A DNA stretch of 64,000 nt from Doris montereyensis. Lineage: Eukaryota > Mollusca > Gastropoda > Nudibranchia > Dorididae. Each line of letters begins with the position of its first letter. The first letter of the stretch is position 1. Below, piece by piece: positions 55,113 through 64,000 of the stretch. The translations under genes were made by a program, and so were the position numbers. The stretch covers positions 344,316 to 408,315 of the forward strand of contig JAXRKP010000013.1 in NCBI GenBank assembly GCA_037039925.1, given 5' to 3'. The notes below the pieces were generated by a model. That model was not told the DNA's origin. It was given only the letters and a program-made list of their open reading frames with translations, and searched no databases.

Positions 55113-58100
55113 AAAGTTGAAGAACGCTTTAAGTATTAAAGTCATTTTAAAGAAAAGTTTGAGTGCTTAAAAGGGTGACGGACGCATTTTCCTTTTCTTT
55201 TTTTGTTGTTTTTGTTCTTAAATTTGATTGGATGATTGTCACACATGTTTCAAACTGACATCTGTCATTTGTTTATTTCGTCTTACTTAACCTGGATTTT
55301 ATCATTCATTTACTGTATTAACTAGTTATTTGTAAAACATATTTCAATTGTAATCAGGTTTGTTGACCTTTTTATTGTGATACTCTTGCTCCTTCCTTTT
55401 AAAAAAGGATCATTCGCTGAGTTCTTCCAAGCCTTCGCTACCAACCATAGTGTATTTATGATCATAGGTTTGTGTTGTGAGAAGAGAGATATAGTTCAGC
55501 AGCAGAGAGAAAGGTTTGAATGATTTGAAGAAGTTGATAGTCACTTGTTCTAAGAGATAGTGTTGAAAATGAAATTTGATTTTTTTGCTACATTGCTCCC
55601 GAATAAATTGTTAATGTTTCATCATACAGTACTCATGAGATATGATTACCTCTTATTTAATGAATATATTTTTCAGCTAGTTGTTTTTATTATTAGTCTG
55701 GCATTTTTATCTTTCAAAACAAAGCTCTGTGAAATCAAGTTATTAGTATATTTCTATTGTGAAATCAAGTCTCTACTAAATGTGATAATTATGTCTACTC
55801 TAAAGTCTTTGTTATTTCTTTATTTGTCTCAGGAGTTGTTTTTTCTGTTACACTAAAGAATAATACCTGTGTCATGAATGATGTTGATATGATTATTCTT
55901 GCACTTGCCTCTTCTCCTATATCTTTGTTCCTGTTCTAACAAAAAAAAGTTAAATAAAATGTCTTTCTTTATCTTTAAAAAAAAATAGTTAAAATGTCTC
56001 TTTCTTAGAGATTTATTTTCTCTCCTTATTCATAATGCTCTCCTTCCTATGTAGTGATTTTTTTTTTTTGCTGTCTCTGTCACTTGGGGTAAAATTATCC
56101 TTCCTTGAAAGTGATTGTCTTTGCATGTATGATTTTTCACATTTCATTTCCATGTATAATAAATTGCTTATCATTCAGTATGAGTCAGATCAGATTCCTT
56201 CTATTGGTTGGGTAAGTTGTTTATAGAATACAGCATTTATATTTATGTATGTATACTGAAAGATTGTAATGGAAAACCTGTGGTTCTGAAAATGGATCGG
56301 GCATGAGCCTTGTTTTTTTTTTAAATCTTCAACTTTCGGCAGAATTTAAACAAGGATATTTTTCTTTCTGTGTCTTTCTTTTTTGTTTATTGTTTTGTAT
56401 ACCGTATGTCCTGTTTCCTCATGAGTCATCCCAGCACATTAAAGTAAAGATATGTAAATGTTTGAATGGGAAAGAAAAATTGCATTCATTTGTCAAGAGT
56501 TTCGTTGTGATGATTGTCAAGGATTGGATAAAAAGGAAATATATTTTGTTATGTCGATTTTAATGCTAAACGAATTTTGTTTTCACTTCTAGTTTGTGTA
56601 AAGTGTAATTTTAATGTTGAAAACTTGGGAAGCAACAATGCCAGTTTATGGGACCAAGTTTTGGTTTGTTATTTTTCTGATACCCTTGGCTCACAAAGCC
56701 TTTATAGTTACAGTAGCTATAAGAATTATTTTAGTTGTTGAGAAATGCAGTCTTCAGTGAAATTACGACATGGTTAGTTCTTCAGTAAGGTTAAAGTTAA
56801 TTCTTTTAATTAAGTATGATTTAATTTTCAACATAAGACTAAATGTTGAAAGTATGAAAGTGTTTGATGAGTGTATGTCTCGAAAAATATTTTCTTCATC
56901 CTCGCCCCTTAAGAATGGTCTTTAGCGTTCCTTTCAGCGTTGTATCGCTATAGTATGTGTAGAAGATTTCCATTTATGTGATTGTAAATTAAAAAAGAAA
57001 AAGAACTAAACCAAAAGTCATCATAAATATCTCTGTTGGATCCCAAGTAAGAATAAGAAGATGTCAAAAGGAAACAAAAGAAGCTAAGATAATTTTATTT
57101 TGTCATAGTAGCATTACTGAGTAAATTGGCAAAATGTTATATATCTTCAGTTCACTTATCTTTATCTTCTTGTTTCCTCTTATTTCACCCTGAGATTACC
57201 GCTCATAGTGGTCAGGTTAAATTTCAATGAAAGAAACAAAATCTTTCAGGGGTGTCTGACATGGTCGGAATGTGTTGGATTTTTCACCCTTAAGTAGGAA
57301 AGGTTGGAAATCGATGTCAAGGGGAGTAGACAAATGTCGATATTGGGGCGCTGGGAGTAAAAAATACAATGCTGGAGAAGTGTTCATAATTTGAAACAAA
57401 GCATGTGAATTGACATTAAGAGAATGTCTGGTTACATTCCATTTCAATGAAGTGCATTAGAAAGCTTTTTGAGTAGGATTTGAATTGATACACACCTCTA
57501 TCTTGTATTTAACTTATCCATGACATGCATCTGAGTTTTGCTTGCAAGTGTATGCTGGCATCAAGAAGTTTGTTTCATTGCTTGGGCAGAATTTTTTCTT
57601 TTGAGGTAGGAAATTTGAAGTTGACGTCTTGCTGGAAACTCTGACCTTTTCTTCTGACACTATGTAAACCATATCAATGATCAATTAATTAAGAAAATAA
57701 TTTTAAAATATTCATAGATCATGTCAGATGTCAGAATACTTGATGACTTTTACTTGCATCTTCTTTCCTGACATTGTTATGGTTTAATCATTGTATTGAA
57801 GTCTGAGAATTGTTTTTGCATGTACATGTATATAAATACTATAGACACACACACACAAATATACAGCTAGTGTATTTACACAGTAGGTTCTGAGCAATTT
57901 TTTTTTTACTGACAGCAGTTCTTTATGTCACTTTCTTTACCTAGGCATGGTCGATTTAAAAAGAAATGAGGCAACAATGTGCAACTAAAGTAAAGCTACA
58001 CAGTTTTAATGTATTGTCCATTCTCCCTTTCGTGTTGACAATTGTGTAATTATATAATTTATATCCGTAAAGGACCATAAAAGAATGATTGAAATGATTT

Positions 58101-58190
58101 GAAACAACAGTGCATGCTTAAACTTAAAAACGTATAAAAATATGTATAAAAATAGACACCTCATTGCTTTGTTGTTACTTTCTGTTGAAT
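55113..58190. other. LRRC59 3' UTR and intergenic region
   Basis: No further gene is recognised. Candidate AATAAA signals on the plus strand are at 55602-55607 and 55953-55958; neither can be chosen from sequence alone. Apart from one repeat C copy the region is T-rich and appears unique. Confidence 0.5.
57165..57240 (-). repeat. Dispersed repeat C, fragment
   Basis: Plus view: ATCTTCTTGTTTCCTCTTAT, TTCACCCTGAGATTACCGCT and AATTTCAATGAAAGAAACAA. Confidence 0.7.
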
Positions 58191-58197
58191 GTATGAG

Positions 58198-58352
58198 TAT
58201 GAGCGGTTGGCGGGTGATGCTGTTGGTAGGCCCTACTTCTTTCCTTTCACTCTTTCACTTTTTCTTTCATCTTGCTATTTCCTCTTTCTTAAATCACCCT
58301 GAGATATCACTGCAAACGGTGGGAGGCGGTAAATTTCATTGAAGCAAACAAA
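58198..58352 (-). repeat. Dispersed repeat C, nearly complete copy
   Basis: Plus view: AGCGGTTGGCGGGTGATGCT, GTAGGCCCTACTTCTTTCCT, TTTCATCTTGCTATTTCCTC, AATCACCCTGAGATATCACT and ATTTCATTGAAGCAAACAAA. It is directly abutted by a SINE of opposite orientation. Confidence 0.85.
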
Positions 58353-58362
58353 CGGTTTAGTG

Positions 58363-58585
58363 GTGTCAGTGGCCAGTGGTTAGGCTGCCGGATGGGATCA
58401 TGAGGTCCCAGGTTCGAATCCTGGCAAAGGTAGACCCCACTTTGTTTTCCTTGAGAAAGACACTAACACACACTTTCCCTACTCAAGCCAAATGCAAATA
58501 ATTACAAGCACGAGCTTCAGAGTTAAATTATTACCTTTTTCACTTCACGCTGTTGAAGCTGGGATAAGCTCTGGCTCTGTGGGCG
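58363..58585 (+). mobile_element. tRNA-derived SINE, family C
   Basis: Head GTGGCCAGTGGTTAGGCTGC and CCCAGGTTCGAATCCTGGC give good A- and B-boxes. The tail TTGAGAAAGACACTAACACA follows. Not a functional tRNA: the stems do not pair and there is no tRNA-like end. Confidence 0.75.
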
Positions 58586-58954
58586 TAACACTAGCACTAG
58601 CAGTAGCCTTGGCGAAACTTTACAATAAACAAACTGTTGGGCATTGTGTCTCATTGTGGGGGGGGTGTAGTTAGGTGGTGCTCTTGTGTGATGCTCGGCT
58701 ACTGTGCTATGGCTAACATTATCATAATCTGTTGGCTATTAAAATACTAATAGCTGATACCTTTGCACACATGGCCTGGTGAGTTTGGAGTAAGAGTTCG
58801 TTTTTATTTTTGGCTTTGACTTTGAGTCGGTAAGTCTGTACTTACCTTGACAAGTACCCAAACAGGGAGAGCAATATTTTGAAGAAACTCTTAGGACTTG
58901 AGTTTGGACGTGCCCCTTTTTGAATAAATCAGGTTACAACATGAAAAGGGAGAC

Positions 58955-59320
58955 AACAATAAGAGATCAAACCAAAGCTGATAGTGATAGCATAAACACT
59001 AAGAAGATAGAGATAAATCAAATCAGATGATGTGGGCATGTAAATTAAATGCATGATAAGAGAAAAGCTAAATCTATATACATGTACAATGCTAAAACTA
59101 AAATCCAAGATAAAAGACCAAAAGGCAGACCTCGGAGAGTATAGGAAGAAGAGATAAAAGAGGCTTTAATTAAAGTTAAAGCAAAGAAATTTAACCCTCA
59201 CAGAAAGAAACAGAGGATGTCAGGACAGGGTAGCTTAGAGAAAAACCATTTCAGGCATATAAACTCATACATGGGAATGTAGAATGGGAACTGATAAAGA
59301 AAGAATTAATGAAGCGAAGG
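58955..59320 (+). mobile_element. LINE 3'-end fragment
   Basis: Shares AATAAGAGATCAAACCAAA, CAAAAGGCAGACCTCGGAGA and TAGAATGGGAACTGATAAAG with the 3' part of the 16.7 kb LINE. 5'-truncated and diverged. Confidence 0.8.
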
Positions 59321-59424
59321 AGGATGTTGACTTTGTCTGTCATCCCTGACTGGCTGTAAGCTCGTAGATATAATAGCTGATACTGGTTACCCATTTGCGC
59401 ATTGCCTGGTGAGGGTGGAGAAAT

Positions 59425-59530
59425 GTTTGATTATAGAAATTTACCCTGTCCACCCTATATGGTGATTTCAAGATGAATTAAGACGAAACAGCAATATATA
59501 AGATATGTGAAAGACTTAAAGTAAGAGAAA
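59425..59530 (+). repeat. Dispersed repeat C, copy
   Basis: ATTTACCCTGTCCACCCTAT, GGTGATTTCAAGATGAATTA and AGACGAAACAGCAATATATA, in standard order. Confidence 0.75.
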
Positions 59531-59789
59531 AAGTATTAAGTAGCACCACCCCATACGCTGGAGTAAGGAAAACCGTGTGTGAGTATGAAGTAATTTTTCT
59601 AGAGTAAACAAAAGAACATGCAACCCAGCCAAACTAGTCAATTGAATTCGTTACTTCACACGTTATAAATCTTGACCATAAGATGTTAAAGCCACTGATT
59701 CCAATTTTTCCGGATTTCTATCCCATTTAGCTTCGTTTGTTTTATTGAAAATTCCTCCGTCCATCATATTTGGTGATCTTAATCTTTTT

Positions 59790-62700
59790 CTTTCTTTCTT
59801 TATCAGTTCTCATTCTACCTTTCGGTGTATGGGTTCAGATGCCCGAGATGATCTTTCTCCAGGATGCCCTGTCCTGGCATTTTCTATTTCCTTCCAAAAA
59901 AGTTAAATTTCTATGTTTCAATGCCTCTTTTATATCTTCTTCCCATTTTCTCCGAGGTCTGCCTTTTGGTCTTTTTTTACCTTGGGCTTAAGTACTGTAT
60001 ACTGATTTAGCTATTCTATTGTCATTCATTCTGTTTACATGCCCAAACCATCTCAATCGATTTATTTCTATCTTAGTTTTTATGCCATCTGCTTTGGTTT
60101 GATCTCTTATTGTTGTGTTTCTGATTTTGTCTCTTTAAGTTTTCCATACTACTACTACTACTCTTCTTAGATGTTTCATTTCAGCTGCCTGCACTCTACT
60201 GTATTCTCTACTGTCTAAGGTCCAGATTTCGCTGCCATAGAGGAGAGTAGGACAATAAACTGTGTTGTATACTCATATACGGCCATTTTGGTTTTTGTTG
60301 ACAATTCGTGTTTACCTACAAATGCCTTTCCTAGATGGTTATATACTGCACTTGCCTTTTTGATTCTTTGGCTGATTTATTCTCTTAGTTTTCCCTCTCA
60401 GTTAATCATTACTCCTAAGAAATTGTAGCTATGAACCTGTTCTATATTATCCCTGCCTAATTTAAGATTTTGTGTTTTAGCTTCCTGGTTACTACCATTG
60501 TTTTGGTTTTGCTTGCACTTACTCTCATCCCTCTTTCATTTAGTCCATTGTTCATAATGTTGATATTCGACTGAAGGTCACTTTCTGATTTTCCAAACAA
60601 TACTAAATCATTGGCAGATGAAAGCATTGATACATTTACTGGTTTGAACTTCCGCACACCTACATTCATTTTCTTCATTTTTGAGGATGCCTTTGCGACT
60701 GAATCTATACATGTGATAAACAAAAGAGGACTTAGGATACAACCCAGTCTTACTCCTATATCTACATTAAATTCTTCAGATATGTTTACAGTTACTCTCA
60801 CTGCAAATGTCGGTTTATTGTAAACACTTTTAATGGCTTCTATTAAATTTTGCTCTACATTGTATTCTTTTAAGGAATGCCGTTCGTCCCTCCTCACAGT
60901 GTCAAACGCCTTTTCTAAGTCAATAAAACACAGGTGTAAGTCAATGTTTCTCTCAAGAATTTTTTTGATTATTTTTGTCTAATTGTAAATATGTGATCTT
61001 GTACACTTCTTCCTGGTCTAAATCCACTCTGATTTTCTTCAATATGATCCTTTACTCTTTTTCTTAGTCTCATTTCCAGTATCCTGACATACACTTTTCC
61101 TGGAACGCTAAGTAGTAATATCCCTCTATAATTTGATCATTCCATAGTTGATCCTTTCTTATGTATTGGTACTACCGTTTCCTTTTTCCAGTCGTCTGGC
61201 ACCTAATTGGACTTCCATGCTTGTTGGCATATTGCATGTAATGGTTTGTCTGCCTCTCTCCCTTGGTTTTTAATTATTTCTGGATCAGCTTGATCTGCTC
61301 CAGGGGCCTTTCCTAATTTCACTTTTCTCATAACTGTTTGGATTTCATCCATTGATATATCTACATCTTCAGTTGTCTCCTCTGGATTACTTGTTACTCT
61401 TACTAATTGATCTTTACTCCTTGTTTCATATGTTCTGGATGGATTATGTAATTGGTGATAATATTTTCTCCATGTTTCCATGATTTCGCTGTCTTCTTTC
61501 ATTATTTCTCCTTTGGCGTACTTAATTTGTCGTATTGGGCATGTTTTGGTCTTTCTCATGCTCTTCATTGCTCCCCAGAACAGCTTTTGATTTCCTTGAT
61601 AGCTTTCTTGAAGTGTTTGTCCAAACTCTTACCATTGTTCCTGTTTTGCTTTCCTAACTTCCTCTTTGGCGATAGTTCTTTTACTCACGTAATCTATCCT
61701 ACCCTCTAGTTTTTTTTGTTTGCAAGTATTTCTTCCAGGCATCCTTCTTTTCTTAGATCTTAGTCTTGACATTCTCATTCCACCATACTGTTCCTTTCCT
61801 ATCTCCTTTAATTAGTTTCCTACCACAGACCTCTTCAGTACAACGGATGAGTGTTTCTTTATATATTTGCCACTTTTCTTCTCTTATTGTGCTTTCCTTC
61901 AGATCCATCTGCCGTTCACTGATAATAGATCTTTTTATCCTGGATTATATGTTTTACTATTGGTGTATTTAGTTATTCTATTTTGAGTTTAGTAGCTTTC
62001 TTCTCTTTCCTTTTCTGTTTTTTTTCTTCAGTTAATAATCTCATTTTGGCTATCATTAAATCTTTCAGCTCCTCTGTGTACTCTTGCATCCAATGTACTG
62101 TAAAAAAGGGAGCTGCTAACTATTATGTAGTATATCATTGACCTTTCACATGTGTCTTCATTTGTGGATATCTCTGTGGGGGAAAAGGTGTTTTGTTATT
62201 TTCATGTTATTCTTTAGGCAAAAATGTATTAGTCTCTCGCCATTTGAAGAAGTTGTTATCTCTCCTTCTTTACCTATTACTCATGTCAAAGATACTAGTA
62301 TCTTTGCTGCTCCTGATGTTTCTATATTGTTGCCTACTCTAGCGTTTAAATCTCCTAATACCATTAGTTGCTTGTGTTTAAGATTCTCTGCAGCTATTTG
62401 TAAATCGTTTTCGAATATACATTTTTCTTCTTTGGTGGCGTCTTCGTTTGGTCCATAAGCTATCAATAATTTAATTTTTCTTCCTTTTGGTTTAATATTT
62501 ACCTCTAATAGCCGTGGGCTTATAAAATTCTAACTTTCTAGTAGCCTTTCATGCCTTTTATGCACTAGGAGGCCTGCTCCTGCTCTAGCTCTATCTTTAA
62601 AATCTACTCCTGAGAAGATTAAAATATGATTTGGACCTACATTTTCTATTCCTTTTTTCTTGTTTCTGTAATAGCCAAAATGTCTACTTTGAAATTTTCC

Positions 62701-62880
62701 ATTTCTTCAACTAATTTTTCCATTTATTGCCTTAACATTCCATGTTCCAAAAATCACAGTCCGTTCATTTCCATGTTCGTCGTTGAAAGGTCAAGCCGGG
62801 TATATTGCATTTATGTCTCTGAATCAGTTTAGTTTGGATAAGCAGGAGATTACCCCACTGTACCCTAGGTAGATGGTGGG
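59790..62880 (-). mobile_element. APE-type LINE, near full length, coding part
   Basis: On the minus strand the endonuclease runs from about 62,760 (VDILAITETRKKG, AYGPNEDATKEEK, VLGDLNARVG). A linker with IKYAKGEIMKEDSEIMETWR and VKLGKAPGADQADPEIIKNQ (61.2-61.57 kb) follows, then RT with GVRLGCILSPLLF and SSANDLVLFGKSESDLQSNI (60.46-60.9 kb). The expected catalytic ADD is AND, so it is probably inactive; several frame breaks occur as well. The 3' end at about 59,800 matches the other copies. It is the longer sister of the 16.7 kb copy. Confidence 0.88.
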
Positions 62881-62884
62881 ACTG

Positions 62885-63765
62885 CCACCTTGAGGCCCTC
62901 TACCAGGCCTAGTTTGGTCACTTCAAGACCAGCCTGCAAGGCAGCAGGTTGTTATTTTCTGTCAGGATTAACTCCGTTAGTCTTTGGTCAGCCAAGACCA
63001 GCCTTCAATGCAGCAGGTTGTTATTTTCTCTTAGCCACCTTGAGGCCTTCTACCAGGCCTTGTTATTTTCTGTCATGGTTAACTCCCTTAACCGTTGGTC
63101 ACTTCAAGGCCTTTGTTATTTTCTGCCACCTTGAGGCCCTCTACCAGGCCTTGTTATTTTCTGTCATGGTTAACTCCCTTAACCGTTGGTCACTTCAAGA
63201 CCAGCCTGCAAGGCAGCAGGTTGTTCTGTCAGGATTAACTCCCTTAGTCTTTGGTCAGCCAAGACCAGCCTACAAGGCAGCAGGTTGTTATTTTCTGCCA
63301 CCTTGAGGCCCTCTAAAGGCCTTGTTATTTTCTGTCATGGTTAACTCCCTTAACCGTTGGTCACTTCAAAACTAGCATGCAAGGCAGCAGGTTGTTATTT
63401 TCTGTCAGGATTAACTCCCTTAGTCTTTGGTCAGCCAAGACCAGCCTGCAAGGCAGCAGGTTGTTATTTTCTGCCACCTTGAGGCCCTCTACCAGGCCTT
63501 GTTATTTTCTGTCATGGTTAACTCCCTTAACCGTTGGTCACTTCAAGACCAGACTGCAAGGCAGCAGGTTGTTATTTTCTGTCAGGATTAACTCCCTTAG
63601 TCTTTGGTCAGCCAAGACCAGCCTGCAAGGCAGCAGGTTATTATTTTCTGTCGGGTTGACTCCCTTAGCCTTTGGTCAGCCAAGACCCGCCTACAAGGCA
63701 GCAGGAGACTCGTAGAGGGCGGGAATCATCTACTCCCCGTACATGTGCTTACATGTCCACTGCTC
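62885..63765 (-). repeat. Tandem-repeat array forming the LINE 5' end
   Basis: Three sub-units alternate: one with GGATTAACTCCCTTAGTCTT, one with GGTTAACTCCCTTAACCGTT, and a short one with GCCACCTTGAGGCCCTCTAC; the two longer ones end CTGCAAGGCAGCAGGTTG. Together they make a higher-order unit of about 170-200 bp repeated four to five times. The outer end TACTCCCCGTACATG matches the 5' end of the 16.67 kb copy, which has only about three simple units. The open frames across the array are by-products. Confidence 0.85.
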
Positions 63766-63769
63766 GGAT

Positions 63770-63870
63770 CTCAATATCCTCAGGGTGAATTAAGATGAAA
63801 CAGCAAGACGGAAGACAAGTCCAAGACTGAAAGGAAAGAAGTAGGACCTACCAGCACCACCCGCCAACCA
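63770..63870 (+). repeat. Dispersed repeat C, copy
   Basis: TCAATATCCTCAGGGTGAAT, TAAGATGAAACAGCAAGACG and AGAAGTAGGACCTACCAGCA, immediately outside the LINE 5' end. Confidence 0.8.
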
Positions 63871-63904
63871 CCCAGTTAACGTTGAGCAGGACGATCAGCC
63901 CAAG

Positions 63905-64000
63905 AGTGGGACTTTGATCTGTCACAAGCGGGGACTCGGTAGTCCAAAAGTAAGATGTCGGCCTCTCAGCCGAAAGGTAGTGGTTCAAGCCCCGACGGTT
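63905..64000 (+). mobile_element. SINE family A head, cut by window end
   Basis: GGGGACTCGGTAGTCCAAAA, ATGTCGGCCTCTCAGCCGAA and GGTAGTGGTTCAAGCCCCGA match the tRNA-like head of the copies at 7.4 and 32.2 kb. Confidence 0.7.

Noticed and set aside
62890..63715. Plus-strand frames rich in PACKAAGCYF-like repeats
   Set aside because: They are translations of the tandem array at the LINE 5' end, on the strand opposite to the element.

Overview
This is a eukaryotic, metazoan genome window: AT-rich, intron-dense and heavily invaded by transposable elements. The genes are split into short exons with GT-AG introns. The protein sequences are clear animal orthologues, and the mix of non-LTR elements, tRNA-derived SINEs, long (GA)n tracts and AGATCT-type repeats suggests a mollusc or other lophotrochozoan. 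That last placement is an inference.

Three host genes are recognised. (1) KIF4 (chromokinesin) runs on the minus strand from about 20.9 kb to the left edge. About 20 exons cover the motor domain and most of the coiled coil; the first exon and the 3' cysteine-rich part are not seen. (2) IK/RED, a spliceosomal protein, runs on the minus strand from 47,511 to 30,174. Twenty exons were rebuilt with matching phases from ATG to stop. (3) LRRC59, an ER membrane leucine-rich-repeat protein, runs on the plus strand from 48,701 to 55,112. Its 7 exons give an intact 307-residue protein. IK and LRRC59 are head to head with about 1.2 kb between their start codons, so they probably share a divergent promoter region.

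Mobile DNA fills the rest. A decayed P-element-type (THAP) DNA transposon sits in a KIF4 intron (2.64-5.80 kb). Two copies of one APE-type LINE occur: an internally deleted plus-strand copy at 16.67-18.9 kb and a near-complete minus-strand copy at 59.8-63.77 kb whose 5' end is a tandem-repeat array. RT fragments of other LINEs lie at 23.3, 26.1 and 49.3 kb, and a hAT-like transposase relic at 25.3 kb. tRNA-derived SINEs of several families, a dispersed repeat of about 150 bp (at least ten copies), a repeat pair of about 650-750 bp, and a foldback-like element with 35-bp palindromic units inside LRRC59 intron 1 are also present.

Two points affect any use of this window. IK and KIF4 carry at least eight single-base frame breaks at otherwise conserved positions, mostly one missing A/T, while every rebuilt splice site is intact; this looks more like consensus error in the assembly than gene death. 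In addition, KIF4 shows real structural oddities: three exon-like copies around one coiled-coil exon, a displaced relic of a motor exon, a short duplication with an in-frame stop in the motor exon, and no visible exon for a conserved segment at the place where the P-like transposon landed.
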